Assembly (NCBI GenBank): GCA_947073545.1
Contig: CAMTMP010000011.1
Coordinates: 47,468-111,467, forward strand
Direction of reading: 5' to 3'
Source of the DNA: an uncultured bacterium
Lineage (GTDB): Bacteria > Bacillota > Clostridia > Lachnospirales > Lachnospiraceae
DNA length: 64,000 bases
Numbering within the stretch: position 1 is the stretch's first letter; every line of letters starts with the position of its first letter. The position numbers were made by a program, and so were the translations under genes. The notes beneath the pieces are model-generated. The model had not been told where the DNA came from and searched no databases. It saw nothing but the letters and a program-made list of their open reading frames with translations. Shown piece after piece: positions 1 to 8,811 of the stretch.

Positions 1-137
1 AGATTATGGAGCTGGAATCCAAAAACATCGATGTGGTGTGGAACGGCATGACACTGACTGATGAAGTGAAAAATGCCATGGAGTGTACCAATGCGTACTG
101 CAACAATGCGCAGGTAGTCGTGGTGCCCGGGAAGTAA
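1..137 (+). CDS. Amino acid ABC transporter substrate-binding protein, C-terminal end (partial)
   Basis: Only the last 44 codons are in the window, read in the frame beginning at base 3 and ending at the TAA at 135-137. The visible peptide contains the stretch IDVVWNGMTLTDE, followed by CTNAYCNNAQVVVV near the end. This is the usual C-lobe signature of family 3 (polar amino acid) periplasmic-type binding proteins, in which the WNGMT loop contacts the ligand. The permease and ATPase of the same importer follow directly, so this would be the extracellular lipid-anchored receptor that delivers the amino acid. The N-terminus and lipobox lie outside the window. The ligand cannot be told from this fragment; family members bind cystine, glutamine, arginine and others. 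Confidence 0.8.
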   Translation, partial: IMELESKNIDVVWNGMTLTDEVKNAMECTNAYCNNAQVVVVPGK

Positions 138-184
138 AAGGAGAAGAAACCGCACGGATTTCACGAATGTTAGGAGAGTAAGGC

Positions 185-841
185 ATGTTTTTGAGTGTGA
201 CGCAATCGCTGATGGACGGTCTTTGGACGACTTTTCAGATTTTCATATTTACGCTGCTTTTTTCACTGCCGCTTGGGCTGATTCTCGCTTTCGGGGCGAT
301 GAGCAGATGGAAAGTCCTGCGGGGGCTGATCCAGACGCTTGTGTGGATCATACGAGGCACGCCGCTGATGCTGCAGTTGATTATCATTTTTTACGGTCCC
401 GGACTTTGGCTTCACCACAATATCTGGAGCGGCAGTGAGGCCGGACGGATCACCGCTACGGTGGTGGCGTTCAGTATCAATTATGCCTGCTACTTTTCCG
501 TGATTTTTCGCGGCGGCATCGAGGGCGTTCCCGTGGGCCAGCGGGAGGCGGGCGAGGTGCTTGGCATGACGAAGTGGCAGATTTTTTTTAAGGTCACCCT
601 TTTACAGATGGTGAAGCGGGTGGTGCCGCCCATGTCCAACGAGATTATCACGCTGGTGAAGGATACATCGCTTGCGCGCATTATCGCGGCGTATGAGCTT
701 ACCTTTGCGGGTTATTCTTTTATGAAGAGCAACGGGCTGACATGGCCGCTTTTCTATACGGGTGTGTTCTATCTGGTGTTTGTCGGAATTTTGACGCTGC
801 TGTTTAACTATATCGAGCGGAGGCTGGACTATTTCCGGTAA
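185..841 (+). CDS. Amino acid ABC transporter permease (HisM/GlnP type)
   Basis: This 218-residue integral membrane protein is the channel subunit of a polar amino acid importer. It has about five hydrophobic segments, starting with one at residues 13-38. The permease-to-ATPase coupling loop (EAA-like) appears around residues 118-150, with the EAGEVLGMTKWQIFFKVTLLQ pattern split over the loop and helix. Length matches the His/Glu/Gln/Arg permease family. The start has a ribosome binding site (AGGAGAG) a few bases upstream. It lies 47 bp after the binding-protein gene and 90 bp before the ATPase gene, in the standard binding protein-permease-ATPase order, and probably acts as a homodimer. Confidence 0.9.
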   Translation: MFLSVTQSLMDGLWTTFQIFIFTLLFSLPLGLILAFGAMSRWKVLRGLIQTLVWIIRGTPLMLQLIIIFYGPGLWLHHNIWSGSEAGRITATVVAFSINYACYFSVIFRGGIEGVPVGQREAGEVLGMTKWQIFFKVTLLQMVKRVVPPMSNEIITLVKDTSLARIIAAYELTFAGYSFMKSNGLTWPLFYTGVFYLVFVGILTLLFNYIERRLDYFR

Positions 842-931
842 AAATGTTTCGCCAAAAGTCCGAAACCGCAGAGCTAAATGGGAGATTGGGTTTACGGACA
901 TTGCGCAAAACGCTGTGGCATGGAGGTAAAA

Positions 932-1708
932 ATGGCTGTCTTAGAGGTGAAAAATATAGGAAAAGATTTCGGTGAAACAAGGGTGCTTGCCGATGTGAGT
1001 TTTGATTTGGAGGAGGGGAGCGCGCTGGCGATCATCGGTTCCTCCGGCTCCGGCAAGACAACGCTGCTGCGCTGTTTAAACTTCTTAGAGACGCCGGATC
1101 ACGGTTCCATCACGGTGCGGGGGGAAACTTTGTTTGACGCGGACCATCCCGTCAAAGGACAGGGGAAGGATCTGCGCACCAAAAGGCTGCATTTCGGCAT
1201 GGTGTTTCAGGCATTTCATCTGTTTCCACAGTATACGGCGCTGGAAAACGTGACGCTGGCGGAGACGCTTCTGGTGAAGGAACAGCCGGACTTTAAGCGG
1301 AAGAAAAAGGAAATTCTGGAGGAGATCGAAGCCCACGGGAAATCCCTTTTAGATCAGATGGGGCTTTCGGAGCGCATGGATCATTATCCCCACCAGCTTT
1401 CCGGCGGACAGCAGCAGCGGGTGGCCATTGCCAGGGCATTGGCGCTACAGCCGGATATCCTATGTTTTGACGAGCCGACTTCGGCTCTTGACCCGGAGCT
1501 GACAGGCGAGGTGCTCAAGGTGATCAGAGGGCTTGCCGAGCAGCATACGACCATGATCATCGTGACCCACGAAATGAGCTTCGCCAGAGATGTGGCAGAT
1601 CAGATCATTTTTATGGACGAGGGCGTGATCGTGGAGCAGGGCGACGCCAGGCAGGTGATCGACCACCCGAAGGAGGAGCGGACGAGACAGTTTTTGACAA
1701 AATATTGA
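932..1708 (+). CDS. Amino acid ABC transporter ATP-binding protein (GlnQ type)
   Basis: This 258-residue cytoplasmic ATPase powers the importer encoded just upstream. Walker A is GSSGSGKTT, the Q-loop lies in [20 protein letters not shown], the ABC signature is LSGGQQQR, Walker B is [12 protein letters not shown] and the switch histidine is in VTHEMSFA. The ATG at 932 is chosen over an in-frame ATG at 878 because GGAGGT ends only a few bases before it and homologous proteins begin near [11 protein letters not shown]. The protein is complete and ordinary for the PAAT family. A hairpin terminator follows at 1718. Confidence 0.93.
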   Translation: MAVLEVKNIGKDFGETRVLADVSFDLEEGSALAIIGSSGSGKTTLLRCLNFLETPDHGSITVRGETLFDADHPVKGQGKDLRTKRLHFGMVFQAFHLFPQYTALENVTLAETLLVKEQPDFKRKKKEILEEIEAHGKSLLDQMGLSERMDHYPHQLSGGQQQRVAIARALALQPDILCFDEPTSALDPELTGEVLKVIRGLAEQHTTMIIVTHEMSFARDVADQIIFMDEGVIVEQGDARQVIDHPKEERTRQFLTKY

Positions 1709-1717
1709 GAGGTGGAG

Positions 1718-1747
1718 GAGCTTGCGGTTTGGCAGGCTCTTTCTTTT
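1718..1747 (+). terminator. Rho-independent terminator of the amino acid importer operon
   Basis: GAGCTTGC (1718-1725) pairs with GCAGGCTC (1732-1739) around a six-base loop, with one G-T pair. A T-rich run, TTTCTTTT, follows. It lies 10 bp after the ATPase stop codon. Confidence 0.75.
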
Positions 1748-1946
1748 GCTGATTTCTTTAACAGATCACGAATAGCACAGTAAAGCAGGCTTTTCTGACA
1801 CCCTATCTTTTACTATTTCAAGGGTATCCGCTCAACAGCGGGAATACTACTTTTTGAGGGATAAGTAGTATAGCCTTTTGGAAAATATTCAGGTAAGATT
1901 TAGACAGAGTAAGGCAAGCGGTACAGATGGAGAGGAGAGGTGTCAT

Positions 1947-2471
1947 ATGATTATGGAAATGATTAGTATTCTTTTGGGGATTATCCTGCTGGGAGCGGTA
2001 GATTATGGACTCGGGGCGGTCGACATGAAACTGATGCGCTGCCTGATTGATTTTCCGTCCGCTATCATTATTCTGGCGCTCACCGTGCCGGTGCTGCTCC
2101 GGGGCGGCATGTGGAAAGATTTTCTGAGGGCGTGGAGACTGCTTGAAAAGAAGTATACCTGTCATTTGAGTGAAATCAGAAGATCGCTGGACGTGATTGA
2201 AATGATGCAGAAGCAGGTATTTTGTGCGGGGATTATCGGCATGCTTCTGTCATTCATCCATATTCTTCACCAGTTGTCCGATCTGGCGAGTCTGGGGCCG
2301 AATATGGCGGTGGCAATTTTAACGATGCTGTATGCCGTAATTTTTGAAATGCTGCTTCTGCCCCTGCAGATCGAGGCAAAACGACGTATCATAGACTATA
2401 TGGAGGTGGATACGGACGTGGAAAGTGCGGCGGAATGCGAAGCGGACAAAACAGAGGATGAGGGAATATGA
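1947..2471 (+). CDS. MotA/TolQ/ExbB-like membrane protein
   Basis: This 174-residue protein has about four hydrophobic segments (roughly residues 3-22, 33-52, 92-110 and 123-143). The pattern IGMLLSFIHILHQLSDL followed by LGPNMAVAILTMLYAVIFE closely resembles the last two helices of MotA/TolQ/ExbB proton-channel subunits, where the helix after LGPxMAVALLT lines the ion path. The acidic tail (about residues 150-174) is unusual. ATG 1947 is chosen because GGAGAGG lies just upstream; the open frame extends further 5' without a ribosome site. No MotB/ExbD/TolR partner is adjacent. Instead the gene overlaps a LuxR-type regulator by four bases, so the two are translationally coupled. Energy coupling of something in the envelope is possible; the real role is unknown. 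Confidence 0.6.
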   Translation: MIMEMISILLGIILLGAVDYGLGAVDMKLMRCLIDFPSAIIILALTVPVLLRGGMWKDFLRAWRLLEKKYTCHLSEIRRSLDVIEMMQKQVFCAGIIGMLLSFIHILHQLSDLASLGPNMAVAILTMLYAVIFEMLLLPLQIEAKRRIIDYMEVDTDVESAAECEADKTEDEGI

Positions 2472-3073
2472 GGAAGCGAACGCTTCGGGCTTTGCTGGGA
2501 GCCGGTTATGTCTGTCTTCTGACAACGCTGCTCCTGTATCAGGCGGATGTGTTCGGCAAAAGGCGTGAGTGGACGGTCGCAGTGTTCGGGACGCTGATAC
2601 TCGGTGTTGCGCTGGCGGTAGTTCTCTCGCTCTATCTTCGGGCGAGTGACCGGATTACCAAGCAGGAGGAAAAGCCGGGTGCGGATATGGCCGGGCAGGG
2701 ACGGGAAGAAGCGCAGGCAGTTATGCCGGAACCGGACAGGATACAGAGTCCCTCTGCCGGAAATGACGGTATGCCGGGGAATGCATGGGCCGCTGAGGGC
2801 AGCCAGCCGCCACCGCGAAGCTATGAGGAAATTTACGCGAAGTTTTTGACGAGAATGGATACGGGCGCGCTCTCCGAGCGGGAGCTGGAAGTGGCATGGC
2901 TCCTCTATCGTGGCTACACCAACAGACAGATCGGAGAGGAACTTTATATTGCGGAGACGACGGTCAAGAAGCATGTGTCCCATATTTATCAAAAGATGGA
3001 TGTGTGCAGCAGAAAGGAGTTCCGGGCGATGGTGCAGGGCGGCGCGTGGGAGCGCTCACGTCCCGGCGGATGA
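2468..3073 (+). CDS. Membrane-anchored LuxR-family transcriptional regulator
   Basis: This 201-residue protein has two N-terminal hydrophobic segments (about 7-24 and 37-58), a charged, proline-rich linker, and a C-terminal LuxR/GerE helix-turn-helix (about 136-192). The helix-turn-helix carries LSERELEVAWLLYRGYTNRQ and the recognition-helix pattern IAETTVKKHVSHIYQKM. There is no receiver domain, so DNA binding is not controlled by phosphotransfer within the protein. The start ATG overlaps the stop of the MotA-like gene (ATGA), suggesting that the membrane partner and regulator act together. The 3' end overlaps the convergent MATE gene by 18 bp. Targets are unknown. Confidence 0.75.
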   Translation: MRKRTLRALLGAGYVCLLTTLLLYQADVFGKRREWTVAVFGTLILGVALAVVLSLYLRASDRITKQEEKPGADMAGQGREEAQAVMPEPDRIQSPSAGNDGMPGNAWAAEGSQPPPRSYEEIYAKFLTRMDTGALSERELEVAWLLYRGYTNRQIGEELYIAETTVKKHVSHIYQKMDVCSRKEFRAMVQGGAWERSRPGG

Positions 3074-4453
3074 ATTCCCTGCGTTTTCCTGCGCGAACAG
3101 CTCCTCTCGGGTAATGTTTTTCAGCCACTTGCCGCTTAAGTAATGCTTGATAACCCATGGCCATTTTACGAACTCGTCGGTGCACAGCAAAAAGTAAACC
3201 CAAAGAACGGGGAGCTTGAAGACAAAGGCTGCGAGAAAACCGAGCGGCACCGCATAGCCCCACATGTCGATGACATCGCAGATCAGGCCGAAACGGCTGT
3301 CGCCGCCTGCGCGGAATACGCCAGCGATCATCGTGGTGTTGACGGCGGCACCCATGATGTAGTAGGTGTTGATGAGCAGCATATATTTCAGATAGTGCAT
3401 GGCTGTCTCGGAAAGCTTCGCAAAATGCAGCACAAAGGGGGTGGCGACTAATACCATCACGCCGCCGATGGCTCCGGTGATGATGGTGAGCTTCATCAGC
3501 TTGGAGGCATAATTTTTTGCGCGCGCCATGTCCCCTTCGCCCATCACATTGCCGAGCAGGATGCCGCCTGCACTGGCGGTGCCGAAGCAGAGCACGGTGC
3601 CGAAGTTTCTGACAACGATCACAAGGGAGTTGGCGGCTACCGCATCGGAACCCATGTGCCCCAGAATCACGGAGTACATGGAGAAGGCCACGCTCCATGC
3701 GATATCGTTGCACAGGGCGGGCAGGGAAAGCCTGACAAAATCCTGAAACAAAAGTTTGTTTTTTAAGAACATATAGCCGGGATTGAGCTTGATATCTTTG
3801 CTGAAAACGGATACCACAATACAGCCGATCAGCTCAACGATCCGGGACAGGGCTGTGGCGATAGCCACGCCAGTGGCGCCTAGCTGCGGCGCGCCGAAAA
3901 GCCCGAATATGAACACGGCGTTCAGGAAAATATTCAGGGTGAACGCAATCACATTTAAGACCATGCAGACGGTGACCCGTCCGATGCTCCGAAGAATTGC
4001 CAGATACACTTCTATCACACCCCAGCACAGATAAGTGACAGCCATCACCCGCAGATATCCCGCGCCGATGGCAATTAGCTCTGCATCATTGGTAAAAAGT
4101 TTCATCAAAAGCTCCGGAGCAAAGAAGGCAAAAGCGGAGAAGCCGAGGGAAATAACAAGGGAAAACCGCATGGCGATACCCTGAATGGCGCAGATCGGCC
4201 TCAGCTCGCCTTTGCCCCAATACTGCGCGCTCAACATGGTGGCGCCCGTTCCCAGACCGTAAAAGATCATAAAGAGAACGTTGGCGTAATTGGCGGCCAG
4301 TGATACGGCGGAGATAGAGGACTGCCCCACGTAATTTAACATCACCACATCCGCGGAACTCACAGCGGCGCTTAAGAGGTTTTGAATCACAATCGGAATC
4401 ACCAGCTTTACAATTTTGCTGTAAAAGTTATCTTTGGCAGCCGCCGTATTCAT
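3056..4453 (-). CDS. MATE family efflux transporter
   Basis: This 465-residue polytopic membrane protein has about 12 hydrophobic segments and the two-fold MATE arrangement. Each half starts with a helix rich in small residues, such as VIPIVIQNLLSAAVSSADVV near the N-terminus and LSLPALCNDIAWSVAFSMYS near residue 240. MATE proteins export cationic compounds in exchange for Na+ or H+. The ATG at 4453 is preceded by a GGAGGT site and by a promoter at 4489-4517. It is divergent from a second MATE gene (4786) and converges on the LuxR-type gene, overlapping it by 18 bp. Substrate cannot be inferred. Confidence 0.9.
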   Translation of the reverse strand: MNTAAAKDNFYSKIVKLVIPIVIQNLLSAAVSSADVVMLNYVGQSSISAVSLAANYANVLFMIFYGLGTGATMLSAQYWGKGELRPICAIQGIAMRFSLVISLGFSAFAFFAPELLMKLFTNDAELIAIGAGYLRVMAVTYLCWGVIEVYLAILRSIGRVTVCMVLNVIAFTLNIFLNAVFIFGLFGAPQLGATGVAIATALSRIVELIGCIVVSVFSKDIKLNPGYMFLKNKLLFQDFVRLSLPALCNDIAWSVAFSMYSVILGHMGSDAVAANSLVIVVRNFGTVLCFGTASAGGILLGNVMGEGDMARAKNYASKLMKLTIITGAIGGVMVLVATPFVLHFAKLSETAMHYLKYMLLINTYYIMGAAVNTTMIAGVFRAGGDSRFGLICDVIDMWGYAVPLGFLAAFVFKLPVLWVYFLLCTDEFVKWPWVIKHYLSGKWLKNITREELFAQENAGNSSAGT

Positions 4454-4488
4454 AGAAGGTAACCTCCGTTTTTGCGTAAAGTGATAAT

Positions 4489-4517
4489 ATCTTAATACTT
4501 TCTTTTTTTCGTGTCAA
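4489..4517 (-). promoter_or_regulatory. Sigma-A type promoter for the minus-strand MATE gene
   Basis: Reading the minus strand, TTGACA (4517-4512) and TAAGAT (4494-4489) are separated by 17 bp. The gene start at 4453 lies about 36 bases downstream of the -10 box. Confidence 0.6.
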
Positions 4518-4785
4518 TCGGTTTTTCCCAACATAAAAATTTTTTTAAAATATTTCATTTTTTATGAGAAAGCTACTTGCGTTTTTACGGCAGTGTGATA
4601 GAATCGTCCTCAATGGTTCGCGCGGGAAGAGGGGGATACAGATTGTCTTCATAAAAAGGTCGAGACACGGTTTTTGCCCATGGTCTAACGCAGAGTCATT
4701 GATACAATTTCACAAACCATTGCGCAGATAGCTAAAATAAGGGCTTTATGTGCAAAATAAATAAGAAAGTTATAGAGAGCGTATT
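4518..4785. other. Intergenic region between divergent MATE genes
   Basis: This 268-bp stretch is the upstream region of the plus-strand MATE gene. Its left half is AT-rich with T and A runs. No convincing -35/-10 pair, operator palindrome or small gene was found for the plus-strand gene, whose start at 4786 also has only a weak ribosome site (AGAGAG). Confidence 0.4.
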
Positions 4786-6165
4786 ATGGAAAAAGATATG
4801 ACGAAAGGAAGCCCCATGAAGCTGATTCTGGGCTTTGCCGTGCCCCTTTTATTCGGGCTTGTTTTTCAGCAGTTTTACAGTATGGTGGACGCGGTGATTG
4901 TGGGCCACTATCTGGGTGTGGACGCGCTAGCGGCGGTGGGCGCCACGGGTTCCGTCAACTTCCTGATTATAGGGTTCTGCATGGGTGTCTGCAACGGTTT
5001 TGCGATTCCGATCGCGCAGGAGTTCGGCGCAAAGCATGAGAGCGAGCTGAAACGGTTTGTGGCGAACAGTGTGTGGCTGTCCGCGATCTTTGCGGTGGCT
5101 GTTACAATCGTGGTGTCTCTTTTGTGCCGCCAGATTTTGCAGCTTATGCGGACGCCTGCGAACATTATCGACGGCTCCTACAATTACATAATTATTATCT
5201 TTCTCGGCATACCTGTGGTGTTTCTCTACAATATGACTGCGTCGATTCTGCGGTCGCTGGGGGACAGCCGGACACCTGTGGTGTTTCTTGTGACGGCGGC
5301 GGTTTTAAATATCTTTCTCGACGTGTTCTGCATTGTGGTAATCCCTATGGGTGTGGCCGGAGCGGCTGTTGCCACGGTGGTATCGCAGGCGGTCGCAGGC
5401 GCTGCATGTCTGGTATATATGCGCAAAAAATTTGCGATTTTGAAGTTGTCCAAGGATGAGAGACGATGGGACAGGGACTATGCGGCGAAACTTTGCAATA
5501 TGGGTATTCCCATGGGACTGCAGTATTCGATCACGGCCATCGGCAGCGTGATTTTGCAGAGCGCGGTGAACGGCATCGACTCCAACGCGGTGGCGGCGGT
5601 CACGGCGGGCGGTAAGGTGAGTATGCTTCTGGTATGCCCCTTTGACGCCATGGGGTCCACCATGGCCACTTACGGCGGACAGAATGTGGGAGCGGGCGAT
5701 CTGGAGCGCGTGGACAGGGGGCTTAAGAGCTGTACCCTGCTGGGGCTGATTTATTCTCTGATCGGTCTGGGCGCGGTATTTCTGTTCGGGAAACAGCTTT
5801 TGCTGCTGTTTCTGGATGCGGGGGAGACGCAGATCATTGCCAATGCCTATTCCTTCATACAGATCAACGCGCTGTTCTACTTCCCGCTGGCGCTTGTGAA
5901 CATCGTCCGTTTCCTGATTCAGGGAATGGGTTTCAGCAGGCTTGCGGTTTTTGCGGGCGCGTTTGAGATGCTGGCGCGAGGGCTTGCGGGATTCCTTCTG
6001 GTACCCTATTTCGGGTTCACCGCGGTGCGTTTCGCGAATCCGCTGGCATGGATTTTTGCAGATATTTTTCTGATTCCGGCTTTTTTCTACGTGCGAAGGA
6101 AAATGGCGGCCATGTTGAGCAGGAACCGGGAGGGTGCGCAGACGGCTGGTATCGAGGCGCGGTAA
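4786..6165 (+). CDS. MATE family efflux transporter (NorM/DinF-like)
   Basis: This 459-residue, about 12-helix membrane protein has an N-terminal half opening with GSPMKLILGFAVPLLFGLVF and the motif QFYSMVDAVIVGHYLGVDALAAVG split across the first loop. That pattern is characteristic of MATE exporters of Clostridia. The second half begins near LCNMGIPMGLQYSITAIGS (about 235). It would exchange an organic cation for Na+ or H+. It is divergent from another MATE gene of different sequence, so the two are not a recent duplication. The DUF4422 gene follows after 45 bp. Substrate is unknown. Confidence 0.92.
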   Translation: MEKDMTKGSPMKLILGFAVPLLFGLVFQQFYSMVDAVIVGHYLGVDALAAVGATGSVNFLIIGFCMGVCNGFAIPIAQEFGAKHESELKRFVANSVWLSAIFAVAVTIVVSLLCRQILQLMRTPANIIDGSYNYIIIIFLGIPVVFLYNMTASILRSLGDSRTPVVFLVTAAVLNIFLDVFCIVVIPMGVAGAAVATVVSQAVAGAACLVYMRKKFAILKLSKDERRWDRDYAAKLCNMGIPMGLQYSITAIGSVILQSAVNGIDSNAVAAVTAGGKVSMLLVCPFDAMGSTMATYGGQNVGAGDLERVDRGLKSCTLLGLIYSLIGLGAVFLFGKQLLLLFLDAGETQIIANAYSFIQINALFYFPLALVNIVRFLIQGMGFSRLAVFAGAFEMLARGLAGFLLVPYFGFTAVRFANPLAWIFADIFLIPAFFYVRRKMAAMLSRNREGAQTAGIEAR

Positions 6166-6210
6166 GGTGTTTAGACAGTGGACGCATATGACGTGGAGGA
6201 CAATGATAAT

Positions 6211-7326
6211 ATGAGCGTGACAATCTTTACCATGACACACAAAAAATTTCCCACACCCGGAGATCCCGTCTATGTGCCCTTGCAGGTGGGCAAGTCCGGT
6301 GCGGCGGATCTGGGGTATATAGGAGACGACACAGGTGTCAGTATTTCCGAAAAGAACTGCTATTACGGGGAACTGACGGGCGTTTACTGGGTCTGGAAAA
6401 ATATAAAGACATCCGATTATGTGGGGATCTGCCACTATCGCAGATACTTTTGCACGGAGGAGGGAAGGATTCTTACGGCGAGGGAATATGAGGAAATCCT
6501 TTCGGAGTATGATATCATTACGTCGAAACTGCTAAAGCTAAACTTTACTTATTATGAAGGTTATGCCAGCGACTATAATATCGGCGATCTGAATGCGGTG
6601 GGAGAGGTGATCTGCCGGTTTTATCCCGCGTATTATGAAACTTTTGAGAAACTGGTGCATGGCAAGGGAACCTATTTCGGAAACATGATGGTATGTAAAA
6701 AAGAGATTTATGACGCCTATTGCGAGTGGCTTTTCGATATCTTCGAGAAAGCGGAAGAAAGAATCGACGCTTCCGGGTATGACGATTACCACAAGCGGGT
6801 CTACGGCTTTATCTCGGAGTTTTTGCTCTATGTCTGGACACAGGTGCAGGGGCTTAAGGTCTGGGAGTGCAAGGTGGGCATGACCGATGAGAAGCGGGAG
6901 ACGGCGGAGATCAAGGAGCGTCTGGCGGCATTCTTCCTCAAAAAGGATATTGCCGGGGCGAAAGCGTATATGCTGGCATGTCTTGAGAAACGGCCGGACG
7001 TGCTGATGGAAGCCTCTGACATTACAGGAGAGTTAAAGATGTCCATGCAGGTAATTGCGATATGTGAGCTGGAAAAACAGGCTTACGGCAGCAGCACCAT
7101 CGACCGCATACAGGATTTTGGCTCGCTGATGGCGCATTTCCGGAAACTGAACGATATGATTCAGGCGTGGAAAGAGAGGGAGAAGAAAATGTCTCCCTCC
7201 GATGTAGAGTTTTATCTGAGAAATGATAATATTACCGATATTGCGCTGGAGGCTTCCGCCAGACTGTTCTATCCGGCGGCGGAAGCTGTTGAGATCGCAA
7301 AAGCGCTGACAGCCTGTCTTGGGTAA
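6211..7326 (+). CDS. DUF4422 domain protein (putative glycosyltransferase-like)
   Basis: This 371-residue protein opens with the DUF4422 pattern: VTIFTMTHKKF, then VPLQVGKSG, a short ISEKNCYYGELTGVYWVWKN segment and the conserved VGICHYRRYF. DUF4422 proteins usually sit in capsule or exopolysaccharide loci and are thought to be glycosyltransferases. The domain covers about residues 1-235. The C-terminal 130 residues are helical and charged with no recognised match. ATG 6211 follows GGAGG by about 11 bases and is preferred over an in-frame GTG at 6178. There is no polysaccharide locus around it, although UDP-sugar enzymes are encoded 2 kb downstream. Catalytic activity is inferred only from the family. 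Confidence 0.75.
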   Translation: MSVTIFTMTHKKFPTPGDPVYVPLQVGKSGAADLGYIGDDTGVSISEKNCYYGELTGVYWVWKNIKTSDYVGICHYRRYFCTEEGRILTAREYEEILSEYDIITSKLLKLNFTYYEGYASDYNIGDLNAVGEVICRFYPAYYETFEKLVHGKGTYFGNMMVCKKEIYDAYCEWLFDIFEKAEERIDASGYDDYHKRVYGFISEFLLYVWTQVQGLKVWECKVGMTDEKRETAEIKERLAAFFLKKDIAGAKAYMLACLEKRPDVLMEASDITGELKMSMQVIAICELEKQAYGSSTIDRIQDFGSLMAHFRKLNDMIQAWKEREKKMSPSDVEFYLRNDNITDIALEASARLFYPAAEAVEIAKALTACLG

Positions 7327-7339
7327 CGGGCTGTCAGCG
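7304..7339. terminator. Stem-loop across the DUF4422 stop codon, possible terminator
   Basis: CGCTGACAGCC (7304-7314) and GGCTGTCAGCG (7329-7339) form a perfect 11-bp stem with a 14-base loop that contains the TAA stop. No T-run follows on the plus strand. It lies between two convergent genes and could limit read-through in either direction. Confidence 0.35.
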
Positions 7340-7407
7340 GGACGTGGGGGCAGGTCAGTAGCGTCAGCCCCGCGGCATCAGGTCGATTGGTCCGTAGCTG
7401 CCGTCCG

Positions 7408-8811
7408 TTACGGCTGTTTGGGCAGCGTCACAAATCCCTCTTCCCAGTACATAAAGTACAGCCCTTTTTCCTCCGTGTAGCCGAAAATGAAAGAGCGGGG
7501 GGAGCTGGCCGGGTTCCCTTCGTCATCCTCTCCTTCCCCCAATTCCGTGAACAGCACGGCGACTGCGGGAACACCGCCGTCCGGCGCGTCAGCGTGATAC
7601 AGGGCGTAAGTGTTTTCCATGTAGCCGTTATCTTTTATATTTTGCAATTCGTTGTTTATGACATCCCCGTAATCTTTTCCGTCGATGTAGAATGCATAGC
7701 TGGCCACGCCGGTTTCCGGGTCTACGACCTGGCCGTAAAAGGCAAGCCCTTCCTCCGTGCCGTCCCCGTCCAGATCAAAATAACAGTCGGGTGTGCCGTC
7801 CACAACGGGCGCAAAGGTTTCCGGGTCATATTTGTAGATATAGTAGCGTTCGTCCACAAAATTGCCGTTGTAGTGGTAGTCCTCTTTTAATCCCAGATCA
7901 TACGCCTTTTCGTATGGCAGCCGGAAGGAAATTTCCCCGGAGGCGTAAGGGCCGAGCACATAGGGGGCCACAAGAAAACTGATGCCGCTCTTGGTAAATA
8001 CCCAGTTGTTCCCGTCAAACAGGACGCTGTCCAGATCATTTTTGGAAGGGGGACCGAACAGTTTATCTTCATAGGCGGGTGTTTCGGCTAAATTGATCAT
8101 GTAATCCAAGACCGTTGCGTGAAAGGCGTTGTAGTCGCCTGCAATCTCATTGATAGAGAGGAGCTCGCCTGTTTTCGCACTGTAGTTTCTGCCGCCGGAG
8201 CCGTAGTTGCCGTGGGCGCCGCCGGTGAAATCGTAAACAGTGATCTGAAAGGAGACCACGTTCTCATCCGAGCGGGTTACATTTACGCTTACGTCGGTGC
8301 TGTAGCCGATAAAATCCCAGCCATCCTCTCCGAGACTCGACGCATAATCTTCCTTTGCGATGTCCGCAGTCTCGATGTTGTCGATGGAAAAGGCGGCATA
8401 GTATTCTCTCAGATCGGCATTGATTTTTTCAGCGATATCTTCTGCACCATCGATTTGTACCACGGGCATCTGTACGCTGTTTGTGAAAATCACTGTGCCG
8501 TCGTCACCCTTGACTTCGTCTATGGTTTTTTCGAAGGTGACGGTGACGGGATTTTCGGAGGCGTGTGGCTCTTTCGTATCGGAAAGATCGGAAGTGACAT
8601 CCGTGTCAGGCTTAGTGCTTTCCGTATCGTCGTCGGTATCTTCTGACTGCGAAGTGTTCTGTGGTTTGCCGGCATCCGTCCCGGCATCTTCAGTTGGTGA
8701 AATTTCCAGTCCGGTGTCCGTATCGGAAGTGTTGTCCTTGCCGCACGCGCTCACGCCTGCCGCCAGTAAAACGGCGGTGAGCAGGACGGGTAAACTTTTC
8801 TGTCTCATCAT
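7408..8811 (-). CDS. Lipoprotein with DUF4163/DUF3298 (RsiV/PdaC-like) domains
   Basis: This 467-residue predicted lipoprotein has a signal peptide at residues 1-22 ending in GVSAC, so Cys23 would be lipidated. A Thr/Asp/Glu-rich low-complexity linker follows (about 25-90). The middle carries the DUF4163 pattern (PVVQIDGAEDIAEKINADL) and the DUF3298 part (VYDFTGGAHGNYGSGGRNYS, then LPYEKAYDLGLK). These domains occur in RsiV, PdaC and related extracytoplasmic proteins of Firmicutes. The last 130 residues are Asp-rich and unassigned. A strong ribosome site (GGAAGGAGC) precedes the start; a second in-frame ATG lies one codon later. No sigma factor gene is adjacent, so an anti-sigma role is not supported. 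Confidence 0.75.
   Translation of the reverse strand: MMRQKSLPVLLTAVLLAAGVSACGKDNTSDTDTGLEISPTEDAGTDAGKPQNTSQSEDTDDDTESTKPDTDVTSDLSDTKEPHASENPVTVTFEKTIDEVKGDDGTVIFTNSVQMPVVQIDGAEDIAEKINADLREYYAAFSIDNIETADIAKEDYASSLGEDGWDFIGYSTDVSVNVTRSDENVVSFQITVYDFTGGAHGNYGSGGRNYSAKTGELLSINEIAGDYNAFHATVLDYMINLAETPAYEDKLFGPPSKNDLDSVLFDGNNWVFTKSGISFLVAPYVLGPYASGEISFRLPYEKAYDLGLKEDYHYNGNFVDERYYIYKYDPETFAPVVDGTPDCYFDLDGDGTEEGLAFYGQVVDPETGVASYAFYIDGKDYGDVINNELQNIKDNGYMENTYALYHADAPDGGVPAVAVLFTELGEGEDDEGNPASSPRSFIFGYTEEKGLYFMYWEEGFVTLPKQP

Noticed and set aside
2964..3713. 249-codon minus-strand frame within the MATE gene at 3056-4453
   Set aside because: It is a different reading frame of the same strand, without a ribosome site; the MATE frame explains this DNA.
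5305..6435. 376-codon open frame on the minus strand opposite the plus-strand MATE gene
   Set aside because: It is the antisense shadow of a clearly conserved MATE gene, has no ribosome site and a composition rich in His/Arg/Gln unlike real proteins here.
7387..7890. 167-codon plus-strand frame opposite the lipoprotein gene
   Set aside because: It is antisense to a gene with a clear lipobox and domain match; coding signals are on the minus strand.
7408..8811. Anti-sigma factor RsiV role for the DUF3298 lipoprotein
   Set aside because: RsiV is encoded with an ECF sigma factor and has a cytoplasmic inhibitory domain; here there is a lipobox and no sigma gene nearby.
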